Shown here: piece by piece, positions 41,535 to 49,160 of the stretch
Layout: every line of letters begins with the position of its first letter
Position numbering within the stretch: position 1 is the stretch's first letter
DNA from: Pedobacter sp. MC2016-15
GTDB lineage: Bacteria > Bacteroidota > Bacteroidia > Sphingobacteriales > Sphingobacteriaceae
Reading direction: 5' to 3'
DNA: 64,000 nt
Assembly (NCBI RefSeq): GCF_026239695.1
Contig: NZ_JAPIVS010000005.1
Span: 186,001 to 250,000 of the forward strand
Notes under the pieces: model-generated
What the model saw: only the letters and a program-made list of their open reading frames with translations
Database searches by the model: none
What the model was told of the DNA's origin: nothing
Position numbers and translations under genes: made by a program

Positions 41535-42776
41535 TTAACCTACTAAAACTTCTTCGGCGGCAATCGACTGTATTTGTTGTTCTGTGTACGTAAACCTGCC
41601 TGTATTGGCAATGAATACATCTTTTTGTTCCAGCAGATCTTTATTGGCCAGCAGCGATTTTAAACTCACACTGCCAATAACATATTTGTAATCGTTTCTT
41701 GAGAAACGCTCCACGATATTTTCAACCTTCAGTTTGTCCAGCGTGTACTCATGTGTGTATCTCAGATAAACCTCAATATTTACATTGTCGGTATGAATTA
41801 AGCCGTTGTGCTGGTGGTATTTTTTATACTCATAACGGTATCCATATCTCAGCGCTGCAATGTCTGACAGTACAGCCGCACCTGTAGGGTGGCCACCGGC
41901 ACCTTTCCCAAAGAAAAACTGCTTATCAGCAAATGCGGCCTGAACGGTAACGCCATTGTATTCGTTTTCTACATTGAACAGGAAATCATCAGACTTCACA
42001 AACTTTGGCAACACATAGGTAACCACCTGTTTCGTGCTGATCTTGCGTGCCGTAGGTACCAGTTTAATCTTGAAGTTCTTTTCTCTTGCATACTGGATAT
42101 CATGTTCCGAGAGGTTCTGGATACCTACATTCAGGATCTTCTCAGGATTGATAAACAAACCATAGGCATGTGCCGTAGCGATAGCAAGTTTAAACTTGGG
42201 ATCATAACCTCCCACATCCATAATCGGATCAGTTTCTGCAAAGCCCAGGTCCTGCGCCTGCTTCAGCGCCTCATCATAAGGCATGTTTTCATTAAATATT
42301 TTCGAAAGGATATAGTTGGATGAACCGTTGAAAATACCGCTGATACCATGCAGCAACTCATTGTCGTAATACTCCTCCAGGTTACGGATGATCGGGATAC
42401 TACCGCATACCGCGCCTTCATACAATAGCGAAGTGTTATATTTTTCCTGTAACTCCACCAGTTCTTCGAGGTGGTTGGCAATCATCTTTTTATTGGCAGA
42501 AACGACGTGTTTACCATTGATCAGCGCTTTCTTTGTGATTTGGAAAGCTGCATCCGCATCGTCAATCAGCTCCACAATCGTATTGATCTCCTCATTGTTC
42601 AGGATCTCATCATGATCTGTCGTAAAGAGGTTAGCGTCAAGGCTCCGTTTCTTATCTGGGTTTTTGATGGCAATCTTGATGATCTCCAGGTTCAGGTCCT
42701 GACCACGGATAATATCGTGCAGTCCCTGTCCAACCACTCCAAAACCAAATATTCCAATTTTAAGTTTCTTACTCAT
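41535..42776 (-). CDS. Homoserine dehydrogenase
   Basis: 413 aa, without an aspartokinase domain. The NAD(P)-binding motif IGIFGFGVVGQGL (residues 6-18) opens the protein. The catalytic domain has SANKKMIANHLEEL, LYEGAVCGSIPIIRNL, GIFNGSSNYILSKIF and FAETDPIMDVGGYDPKFKLAI, which include the homoserine-binding Lys and Glu/Asp residues. A short C-terminal part (about 330-413) may be an ACT-like regulatory region. It turns aspartate semialdehyde into homoserine. Its start overlaps the metX stop by 1 bp, so it is in the SAM-riboswitch-controlled unit; this links it to methionine rather than threonine supply. Confidence 0.93.
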   Translation of the reverse strand: MSKKLKIGIFGFGVVGQGLHDIIRGQDLNLEIIKIAIKNPDKKRSLDANLFTTDHDEILNNEEINTIVELIDDADAAFQITKKALINGKHVVSANKKMIANHLEELVELQEKYNTSLLYEGAVCGSIPIIRNLEEYYDNELLHGISGIFNGSSNYILSKIFNENMPYDEALKQAQDLGFAETDPIMDVGGYDPKFKLAIATAHAYGLFINPEKILNVGIQNLSEHDIQYAREKNFKIKLVPTARKISTKQVVTYVLPKFVKSDDFLFNVENEYNGVTVQAAFADKQFFFGKGAGGHPTGAAVLSDIAALRYGYRYEYKKYHQHNGLIHTDNVNIEVYLRYTHEYTLDKLKVENIVERFSRNDYKYVIGSVSLKSLLANKDLLEQKDVFIANTGRFTYTEQQIQSIAAEEVLVG

Positions 42777-43834
42777 TATGCTATTTTATGCAGTTTAACA
42801 ATTTTTTTATTTGCGCTTTCCTTCAGGAAGGTCCCGATAATGTTGGTCAGGATATCCGTTTCGATCAGGAAGCCGTCATGGCCATAGGCCGATTTGATGC
42901 TGTGGAACTCAGCTCCAGGAATATGTTTTCCCAGAAATTCCTGTTCATTGATAGGGAAGAGGAAGTCGTTCTCAATCCCGATCACCAGCGTATTTGCTTT
43001 GATCTCTTTCAGTGCATCCACTACGCTTTTTCTTCCGCGGCCCACATTGTGGCTGTCCATGGCCTTGGTGAGGTACCAGTAGCTATAGGCATTAAACCTT
43101 TTGCATAACTTCTCGCCCTGGTATTTCTGGTAAGAAGCTGCGCGGAAATCGCCGGTTTTGTCATTTACACTCTCCACCTGTGTGGCGTTGTAAGCCTCGT
43201 AGGTACGGTAAGAAAGCAGGGCAATACTTCTTGCTGCCTGCAGACCCTTCATGCCGCCATCTGCCTGCTGGTTAAAGAAACTGCGGTCGGCAGTAATGGC
43301 CAGACGCTGACTCTCATTGAAGGCAATCCCCCAGGGAGTTTGAAATGCGTTGCAGGCTACCAGAATCAGATTATCAATTGCGATCTGATTGGAAATTGCC
43401 CATTCAGCAGCTTGTTGTCCACCCAGAGAACCACCAATCAGCACTTTCAGTTTGCTGATGCCCAGATGATCTGCCAGCAGCTGGTGTGCCTGTGCAAGAT
43501 CACGGATGGTAAATTCCGGAAAAGAAAGATAGAAAGGATTTCCTGTCACCGGATCAACATCCAGCGGACTCGTACTGCCATAGTGCGATCCTAAAACATT
43601 GGCACAGATGATAAAGTGCTCCTCAGGATTGAACAAATAATTGACACCGAAGAGACCCTTCCACCAGTCGGCCACATCTGCATTAGCGGTTAAAGCATGG
43701 CAAGCCCAGATCACATTATCCTTTTTGGCATTGAGTTTACCATAGGTATGATAGGCGATACGCAATTCGCGCAGCTTTTTCCCGTTTTCTAATTTAAATG
43801 ATTTTTTGTGATGGTATACGGCTGTTGATGACAT
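42776..43834 (-). CDS. metX: Homoserine O-acetyltransferase
   Basis: 352 aa, an alpha/beta hydrolase of the MetX group. The nucleophile elbow is GGSLGGQQAAEW (Ser about residue 137). The opening LRIAYHTYGKLNAKKDNVIWACHALT is typical, as are SHYGSTSPLDVDPVTG, and the Asp/His of the triad lie in IGIENDFLFPINEQ and AYGHDGFLIE. It acetylates homoserine for direct sulfhydrylation to methionine. It is first in a two-gene unit with homoserine dehydrogenase. The leader carries a promoter, a SAM-I riboswitch and a small cysteine-rich ORF, so expression should fall when SAM is plentiful. Confidence 0.94.
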   Translation of the reverse strand: MSSTAVYHHKKSFKLENGKKLRELRIAYHTYGKLNAKKDNVIWACHALTANADVADWWKGLFGVNYLFNPEEHFIICANVLGSHYGSTSPLDVDPVTGNPFYLSFPEFTIRDLAQAHQLLADHLGISKLKVLIGGSLGGQQAAEWAISNQIAIDNLILVACNAFQTPWGIAFNESQRLAITADRSFFNQQADGGMKGLQAARSIALLSYRTYEAYNATQVESVNDKTGDFRAASYQKYQGEKLCKRFNAYSYWYLTKAMDSHNVGRGRKSVVDALKEIKANTLVIGIENDFLFPINEQEFLGKHIPGAEFHSIKSAYGHDGFLIETDILTNIIGTFLKESANKKIVKLHKIA

Positions 43835-43919
43835 TAGGTTATTCTGGTATGTAGAGTACAGAAAGTTGCAACTCTGCTGAGCGCTCTTCCTGCTGAATGA
43901 TACAATGGATGATGATTGC
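43835..43919 (-). promoter_or_regulatory. metX: Leader segment between small ORF and metX
   Basis: 85 nt between the leader ORF stop and the metX ATG. It contains two perfect palindromes, AGTTGCAACT (43864-43873) and GAGCGCTC (43879-43886), which can form alternative hairpins in the RNA. This is where a ribosome-stalling or attenuation decision at the leader ORF could act. No clear T-tract terminator is present, so control of translation is at least as likely. Confidence 0.3.
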
Positions 43920-44015
43920 TTAGTTATGGCAACAGCACATACAGGCGAAAGCTGCTGTGTGTAACATGACCTGATTCTCTACGCTGGTTAGCGATTGTTT
44001 TGTTTGTGTTTTCAT
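43920..44015 (-). CDS. 31-aa cysteine-rich leader peptide of the metX unit
   Basis: ATG at 44013-44015, TAA at 43920-43922. The peptide ends in ACMCCCHN: Cys25, Met26, Cys27-29, His30, Asn31. Consecutive codons for sulfur amino acids next to the stop are the mark of an attenuation-type leader that measures charged cysteinyl- or methionyl-tRNA. The ATG lies 8 nt after the 3' arm of the SAM riboswitch P1 helix, so SAM binding could also affect its translation. The inner codons include CGCTAAC (44-strand complement of 43987-43993), able to pair with GTTAGCG in the riboswitch 3' region. Coding status is inferred from this layout only. Confidence 0.55.
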   Translation of the reverse strand: MKTQTKQSLTSVENQVMLHTAAFACMCCCHN

Positions 44016-44020
44016 TTGTC

Positions 44021-44137
44021 TAAATTTATCTTTCCAGAAAGCAATACGCTAACTGGTCAGGAATTGGCACCTTCTCCATAAGGGAGGGTTGCCAGTGGGT
44101 CACAGAGCCTGTCTCTCGCCACTTCTTTATAAATCAA
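44021..44137 (-). promoter_or_regulatory. SAM-I (S-box) riboswitch
   Basis: Read on the minus strand, a P1 helix can form from GATTTAT (5' end near 44135) and ATAAATT (44023-44029). P2 is closed by AGTGG/CCACT and contains GAGAGACAGGC and GACCC, close to the S-box core. The hallmark GGCAACC and then GGTGCCAATTCC surround the P3 hairpin (CCTCC/GGAG). P4 is CCAG/CTGG, followed by GGAAAGATAAAT as in SAM-I 3' ends. The promoter lies about 50 nt upstream and metX is 186 nt downstream of the aptamer end. It should lower metX-hom expression when SAM binds. Confidence 0.82.
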
Positions 44138-44185
44138 ACCTGTAAAATGCCGGGGTTGACTCGAAAAGCTTTCGCTTTATGTCCA

Positions 44186-44216
44186 CAAATGTAAGGCAAC
44201 TCTTTTTATTTTCAAA
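44186..44216 (-). promoter_or_regulatory. Promoter of the metX-homoserine dehydrogenase unit
   Basis: On the minus strand TTTG (44213-44216) and TACATTTG (44186-44193) are separated by exactly 19 bp, a full match to the Bacteroidota consensus. The start would be near 44179, about 40 nt before the riboswitch, giving a leader of about 345 nt before metX. Confidence 0.65.
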
Positions 44217-44596
44217 ATATTATTCGGAAATTTTGATATAATATTGTATATGAGAATATTAACTCTTTTACTTTTTGATGTTGTGCTGCCTTTTTCTTTC
44301 ATAAATTTCAAAAGACTGATCTGATCGCCTGATGGGCTCCTCTGATTTTCCGGAAAATACCATCTATAGTTATAGAAGTATGAATGACAAAATTTAATTC
44401 TGTGAGGCCTGACCTGACAAGTCAACACCTGAAACATTTTCCGGACAAAATGCACTTATTCCTGAGATCTCTCATCTGATGGCATTACTGAAGTTAATTT
44501 TCAGATCCTGTGCCGCAATAGTTTAGGATATAACAGGATTTGCCAGTACCATTTTTGGCAGGATTTATGTAAGTTGTAAAATCAAAAAAGACTTTT
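44217..44596. other. Intergenic stretch upstream of the metX and lipoprotein promoters
   Basis: About 380 bp of AT-rich DNA between divergent transcription units. It contains an imperfect hairpin GCCAGTACCATTTTTGGC near 44541-44560 in the upstream region of the lipoprotein gene. A 92-codon minus-strand frame (44177-44455) overlaps the metX promoter, has no domain and is not accepted as a gene. Confidence 0.35.
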
Positions 44597-45091
44597 ATGA
44601 AAAGAATATTAGTAATAGCAGCCATTTTATGCAGTTCATTGATGGTTTTACAAAGTTGCTCCAGCACAAAGAGTTCTTCTGCCAGTACAAACCTGAGAAG
44701 GGGAGCAGTAACAGGTAACTGGGTTTTAAACGACGTAACCTTTGAAGGTGTCCCTGCATCAAATGTGAGATCGCTGTTTAGCGAAGCTTCGTACAAATGT
44801 TTTATCGGAAGTACCTGGAGACTGACAAACAGCGGAAATGGTAGTTATACTTTACCAGGAACTGCAGATTGCCCTGCAAGAACACAAGACATTTTCTGGT
44901 CGGTAAGCACTGCTGATGAAACCTTCCAGTTTAAAAAACTAAATGAAGGCGACAAAGCGAAAAATGTTGCTGATGGTTACAGATTGATTCTGGCTTCAAC
45001 ATCCGGAGATCAGCTGATCCTGAAATCTCCTGTTGAGTACGGAAACGGACCAGCTAATATCGTTTTAAACTTTACTAAAGCTGCAAAATAG
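44597..45091 (+). CDS. Lipocalin-like lipoprotein
   Basis: 164 aa. A lipoprotein signal (LCSSLMVLQSC, Cys21) is followed by a Ser/Thr-rich linker and a beta-rich domain opening with GNWVLNDVTFEGVP, typical of the small Bacteroidota lipocalin-like family. Two Cys residues (in YKCFIGSTW and TADCPARTQD) could form a disulfide. Function is unknown; such proteins sit in the outer or inner membrane facing the periplasm. The gene is monocistronic and has a strong intrinsic terminator at 45142-45175. Confidence 0.75.
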   Translation: MKRILVIAAILCSSLMVLQSCSSTKSSSASTNLRRGAVTGNWVLNDVTFEGVPASNVRSLFSEASYKCFIGSTWRLTNSGNGSYTLPGTADCPARTQDIFWSVSTADETFQFKKLNEGDKAKNVADGYRLILASTSGDQLILKSPVEYGNGPANIVLNFTKAAK

Positions 45092-45141
45092 CAGCTCAGG
45101 AGCTAATCTCGATAGGGATAGTACATCTATATATATAAGGC

Positions 45142-45175
45142 CTGCCTTCAGAAATCCTGGAGGCAGCTTTTTTTT
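45142..45175 (+). terminator. Intrinsic terminator after the lipoprotein gene
   Basis: A 10-bp stem with one G-U pair (45142-45151 with 45157-45166) closes a 5-nt loop, followed by C and eight T residues. It isolates the lipoprotein gene from the carotenoid operon that begins at 45254. Confidence 0.8.
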
Positions 45176-45253
45176 ACAGGCAAAATTCTGTATTTTAATA
45201 AAATTAATACGAATAGGGAATAAATTTAATCCCATGTTCAAGTATTTCATTCT

Positions 45254-46735
45254 ATGGCAAAAATTTCCATTATTGGTAGCGGTTTTTCTGGTTTGGCGGC
45301 CTGTTGTTTTGCAGCAAAAGAGGGACATCAGGTAACTGTCTTCGAAAAAAATAGCGCTATAGGTGGTAGAGCAAGGGTTTACAGCGCCGAAGGCTTTACG
45401 TTTGACATGGGCCCCAGCTGGTATTGGATGCCCGATGTGTTTGAAAACTTTTTCGCCGCCTTTGGTAAATCTGCTTCAGATTATTACGAACTGAAACAGT
45501 TGGATCCCGGCTTTCAGATGATCTTTGGCCAGGAGGATGTCATTGAAATACCTGCCAGCATGAACGAGCTGGAACAGATCTTCGAATCTATTGAGCCCGG
45601 CAGCGCCGTCGCCCTGCGCAAATTTCTGAAAGAGGCTTTGTTTAAGTATGAAGTCGGCATGAAAGACCTGGTGTACAAACCAGCTTTCTCCTGGATGGAA
45701 TATGCAAATATGGATGTCGTAAAGGGCATGCTGAATGCCAATCTCTTCAGTTCTGTCAGCTCTTATGTGGGCAAATATTTTAAAGATAAACGTTTGGTAG
45801 CACTGATGGAATTCCCTGTGCTCTTTCTCGGAGCGATGGCGAATAAGATTCCGGCGCTCTACACAATGATGAACTACTCTGCTCTTGTACAGGGAACATT
45901 TTACCCTGTGGGCGGTATGTGCAAAATTGTGGAAGGAATGAAAGACCTGGCTGTCTCCTTAGGTGTAGAATTTAAAACCGGCATTCAGGTTGATCATATT
46001 GAAGTTTCAGGTGGCAGGGTCTCAGGCTTGAGAACAGGTGCCGGACTTTTTCCTGCCGACGGACTGATCGCGGCAGCAGATTATCACCATGTAGAACAGC
46101 ATTTGCTGGATGCAGCCTACAGGAATTACGATGAAAAATATTGGGATAAAAAGACTTTTGCACCTTCCTGTCTGATCTTTTATGTGGGAGTAAGCAAAAA
46201 ACTGAATAAACTGCTACACCATAACTTGTTTTTTGATGCTGATTTTGAACAGCATGCACATGATATTTACAGTACCCCGCAATGGCCGGAAAATCCGCTG
46301 TTCTACGTCTGTTGTCCTTCAAAAACTGACCCCGGAGTAGCTCCCGAAGGGATGGAAAATGTCTTTATCCTGGTGCCGGTGGCTGCAGGACTAAAAGACG
46401 ATGAAGAAACCCGGGAGGGATATTTTGACGGAATTATCAAAAGAATGGAAAGTTTTTGTGGCGAAAGCTTTAAGGAACAGATTGTTTATAAAAAGAACTA
46501 TTGCATTAACGATTTTACAGAAGATTATAACGCTTATAAAGGAAATGCCTACGGACTGGCGAACACACTCATGCAAACTGCAGTTTTAAAACCCTCCCTG
46601 AAGAACAAAAAGGTGAAAAACATGTTCTATGCAGGACAACTTACTGTGCCCGGACCGGGCGTTCCACCGGCACTGATCTCTGGTCAGGTAGCTGCAAATG
46701 AATTGGAGAAGTATTTTAAGAACACACAATTATGA
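45254..46735 (+). CDS. crtI: Phytoene desaturase
   Basis: 493 aa. The FAD-binding motif IGSGFSGLAACCFAAKEG starts at residue 6, followed by VFEKNSAIGGRARV and FDMGPSWYWMPDVFE. The C-terminal CrtI signature is FYAGQLTVPGPGVPPALISGQ. It converts phytoene to lycopene by repeated desaturation. It is the first gene of a five-gene operon: crtB begins within its last 4 bp. No lycopene cyclase gene lies in this cluster. FAD binding and four-step activity are inferred from family. Confidence 0.93.
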   Translation: MAKISIIGSGFSGLAACCFAAKEGHQVTVFEKNSAIGGRARVYSAEGFTFDMGPSWYWMPDVFENFFAAFGKSASDYYELKQLDPGFQMIFGQEDVIEIPASMNELEQIFESIEPGSAVALRKFLKEALFKYEVGMKDLVYKPAFSWMEYANMDVVKGMLNANLFSSVSSYVGKYFKDKRLVALMEFPVLFLGAMANKIPALYTMMNYSALVQGTFYPVGGMCKIVEGMKDLAVSLGVEFKTGIQVDHIEVSGGRVSGLRTGAGLFPADGLIAAADYHHVEQHLLDAAYRNYDEKYWDKKTFAPSCLIFYVGVSKKLNKLLHHNLFFDADFEQHAHDIYSTPQWPENPLFYVCCPSKTDPGVAPEGMENVFILVPVAAGLKDDEETREGYFDGIIKRMESFCGESFKEQIVYKKNYCINDFTEDYNAYKGNAYGLANTLMQTAVLKPSLKNKKVKNMFYAGQLTVPGPGVPPALISGQVAANELEKYFKNTQL

Positions 46736-47568
46736 AAGAACTCTTCGATCAGATATCTATAGCGTCCAGCACGATAGTGACTAAAACTTACAGCACCAGC
46801 TTTTCGCTGGGCATCCGCTGTCTGAATAAAAAGTTCCACAACGCCATTTATAGTATATATGGTTTTGTCCGTCTTGCAGATGAGATCGTGGATTCTTTTC
46901 ATGGCTATGACAAGCAGGAGCTGCTGGCTGACTTTAAGACCGGAACCTACAGGGCTATAGAGCAGGGGATCAGTTTGAACCCTATCCTCAACAGCTTTCA
47001 GCAGGTGGTCAATGACTATGGTATCGAACGCGAGCTGACCGACTGCTTTCTGGCGAGTATGGAAATGGATCTCGACCAGACTGCACATTGTGAAGATTCC
47101 TATGAAACATATATTCTGGGTTCGGCAGAAGTGGTAGGCCTGATGTGTCTGCGGGTATTTACAGAAAATAACAGAGAGCTCTATCAACAACTGAAACCTG
47201 CTGCCATGAAACTTGGTGCGGCCTTTCAGAAGGTGAATTTCCTGAGGGATCTGAAGAATGACTATGAAGTGCTGGGAAGGGTTTACTTTCCGCAGGTTGA
47301 TCTTTCCGTGTTTTCAGAGAAGGAAAAAAAGGAGATTGAACAGGATATTGAGGCCGACTTTGTTGCGGCATTAGCTGGAATTAAGGAGCTGCCGCGCAGT
47401 TCGAGGTTTGGGGTATATGTAGCATACATCTATTATAAAAGCCTCTTCAATAAGATTAAATCTGTATCTTCTGTAAATGTCATGTCTGAACGTATCCGTA
47501 TTCCTAACGCCAAAAAACTGGGTCTTCTGGCAGGATCGTACGTCAAACATAGCTTTGGAATGATATGA
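46732..47568 (+). CDS. crtB: Phytoene synthase
   Basis: 278 aa. The two Asp-rich substrate motifs are both visible: DEIVD (in RLADEIVDSFHGYD, near residue 53) and DLKND (in KVNFLRDLKNDYEVLGRVYFP). The opening TKTYSTSFSLGIRCL is typical of CrtB. It joins two geranylgeranyl diphosphates head to head to make phytoene. Overlaps of 4 bp with both crtI and the following gene show translational coupling, which should keep enzyme levels balanced. Confidence 0.93.
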   Translation: MKELFDQISIASSTIVTKTYSTSFSLGIRCLNKKFHNAIYSIYGFVRLADEIVDSFHGYDKQELLADFKTGTYRAIEQGISLNPILNSFQQVVNDYGIERELTDCFLASMEMDLDQTAHCEDSYETYILGSAEVVGLMCLRVFTENNRELYQQLKPAAMKLGAAFQKVNFLRDLKNDYEVLGRVYFPQVDLSVFSEKEKKEIEQDIEADFVAALAGIKELPRSSRFGVYVAYIYYKSLFNKIKSVSSVNVMSERIRIPNAKKLGLLAGSYVKHSFGMI

Positions 47569-48065
47569 GGTTAGTTTTGTTGATGCTGCTGTCCTTTTAT
47601 ACTTCCGTTCCTGAACTTAATGCCTGCCGCAAACTTTTGGATCAGTCGCTCGCAGATGAGAAGGCTGCAAATGTATTTTATTCGCAGCTCAAAAATATTA
47701 AACAGACAGATACACCGGTAATGGTGGGTTTTCAGGCGATGTCTGAGTTTATGCTCTGCAAACATATGATAAACCCGGTAAGCCGTGTCAGGCATTTTAA
47801 CCGTGGAAAGAAACTCCTGGAATCAGCCCTGCAGAGGGACCCAGACGCTGCCGAACTACATTATTTCAGGTTAACTACGCAGAGCAATGTTCCCTCGCTG
47901 CTGAGGTACAGTTCAAATATCAAAGCCGACAAAAATTTCCTGATCAGTTACCTGAAAAATGAGCAGGCACACGCAGATCACGAATTATATAAAAGAATAA
48001 AAAACTATCTTTTGATCAATCCATACTGCAGTGCAGAAGAGAAAAACCTGATCAAAACATTATAA
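47565..48065 (+). CDS. Conserved small protein of the carotenoid operon, function unknown
   Basis: 166 aa. The N terminus is hydrophobic (LVLLMLLSFYTSVPEL) and could be a signal peptide or anchor. The rest is helical and polar, with a TPR-like feel (RGKKLLESALQRDPDAAELH, then LISYLKNEQAHADHELYKR), suggesting a protein-binding repeat. Its ATG overlaps the crtB stop by 4 bp and idi follows 20 bp later. Genes of this kind sit between crtB and crtZ-type genes in related Bacteroidota, by recollection, but I know of no assigned activity. It may organise or anchor the pathway enzymes at the membrane. Confidence 0.6.
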   Translation: MRLVLLMLLSFYTSVPELNACRKLLDQSLADEKAANVFYSQLKNIKQTDTPVMVGFQAMSEFMLCKHMINPVSRVRHFNRGKKLLESALQRDPDAAELHYFRLTTQSNVPSLLRYSSNIKADKNFLISYLKNEQAHADHELYKRIKNYLLINPYCSAEEKNLIKTL

Positions 48066-48085
48066 ATACTGATAGAATATTGAAT

Positions 48086-48610
48086 ATGACTGAATACGTT
48101 TCACTGGTTGATGAACAGGATAATGAAATAGGGGTAATGGAAAAGCTGCAGGCACACCAGGAAGCTTTATTACACCGGGCGATCTCGGTGTTTATCTTTA
48201 ATGACAGGAAAGAACTGCTCCTGCAGCAAAGGGCAGCGGAAAAATACCACTCTCCTTTATTATGGACCAACACCTGTTGCTCACATCCCCGGCCGGGGGA
48301 GGTGGTGATAGAAGCGGCCAACAGGAGGCTGATGGAAGAGATGAGAATGGCCTGTAATTTGACGTATGAGTTTAGCTTTACCTACAAGGCAGTTTTGACA
48401 GAGGAACTGACGGAGCATGAGTTCGACCATGTGTTTTTTGGCGAAAGCAATGAGACGCCTGTGCCAAATCCTGCTGAGGTGGCCGACTGGAAGTACATGG
48501 CCCTGGATGATATCGAAGCCGATATGGAGGAAAATCCGGGTGTGTATACAAGCTGGTTCAAATTAATGTTGGATAAAATAAAGAGTGTGAGAAATGACCA
48601 TACTGATTAA
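48086..48610 (+). CDS. idi: Isopentenyl-diphosphate delta-isomerase, type I
   Basis: 174 aa from ATG 48086. A Nudix-like fold with the IDI hallmarks: HRAISVFIFNDRKELLLQQR, the catalytic Cys in WTNTCCSHPRPGE, and the ANRRLMEEM motif with metal-binding Glu. FDHVFFGE carries further ligands. It interconverts IPP and DMAPP, feeding carotenoid synthesis. It follows the 166-aa gene by 20 bp, and crtZ starts inside its last 17 bp. Confidence 0.92.
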   Translation: MTEYVSLVDEQDNEIGVMEKLQAHQEALLHRAISVFIFNDRKELLLQQRAAEKYHSPLLWTNTCCSHPRPGEVVIEAANRRLMEEMRMACNLTYEFSFTYKAVLTEELTEHEFDHVFFGESNETPVPNPAEVADWKYMALDDIEADMEENPGVYTSWFKLMLDKIKSVRNDHTD

Positions 48611-49061
48611 TATAGGAATTGTACTGATTACTTTTTGCCTGATGGAATGTGTAACCTGGTTAACACATAAGTATATTATGCATGGTCTGCTTTGGGTATT
48701 GCACGATGATCACCACAACAAATCGCCAAATTTCTTTGAGAAGAACGATTACTTCTTTGTGATCTTTGCCTGCATCTCCATGGGATTTTTCCTGCTGGGT
48801 ACATTCATCGCGGGACTTAACTTTCTCTTTTATATCGGCGTGGGTATCACCTTATACGGACTGGCGTATTTTATGGTGCACGACATCCTGATCCATCAGC
48901 GCTTTAAATTGTTCAGCAGGACGAATAATTTCTATTTTCGTGCATTGCGCAAAGCCCACAAGGTGCACCACAAGCATCTGGGAAAAGAAGAGGGAGAGTG
49001 TTTCGGAATGCTGTTTGTGCCGTTAAAGTACTTCAGAGAGGCACTGAGGACTTCAAAATAG
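48594..49061 (+). CDS. crtZ: Beta-carotene hydroxylase
   Basis: 155 aa. The His-box pattern of diiron fatty-acid-hydroxylase-type enzymes is clear: H25, H30, H37, H40 and H41 in THKYIMHGLLWVLHDDHHN, then HDILIHQRF and HKVHHKHLG. Membrane segments lie around residues 3-18, 55-75 and 80-100. It adds 3-hydroxyl groups to beta-carotene to give zeaxanthin. A lycopene cyclase needed to supply beta-carotene is not in the window and must be elsewhere. It is the last gene of the operon. Confidence 0.9.
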   Translation: MTILINIGIVLITFCLMECVTWLTHKYIMHGLLWVLHDDHHNKSPNFFEKNDYFFVIFACISMGFFLLGTFIAGLNFLFYIGVGITLYGLAYFMVHDILIHQRFKLFSRTNNFYFRALRKAHKVHHKHLGKEEGECFGMLFVPLKYFREALRTSK

Positions 49062-49136
49062 TCTACCCGACGCCAGCTTTGACATAAGTCTGACAGCTTA
49101 ACAGGGCTGTTACGCAGCTATCTATTGATTTTATCT

Positions 49137-49144
49137 TACTTTTG
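49137..49144 (+). promoter_or_regulatory. -7 box upstream of mqnE
   Basis: TACTTTTG matches the Bacteroidota TAnnTTTG -7 box and would place the start near 49151, ten bases before the mqnE ATG. No TTTG or TTG lies at the proper distance upstream, so it is a weak or regulated promoter candidate. The 99-bp gap separates the mqn genes from the carotenoid operon. Confidence 0.3.
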
Positions 49145-49160
49145 ATCTTTAATCAAACCT

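Noticed and set aside
44177..44455. 92-codon minus-strand frame upstream of metX
   Set aside because: It overlaps the metX promoter and ends just before the riboswitch; no domain.
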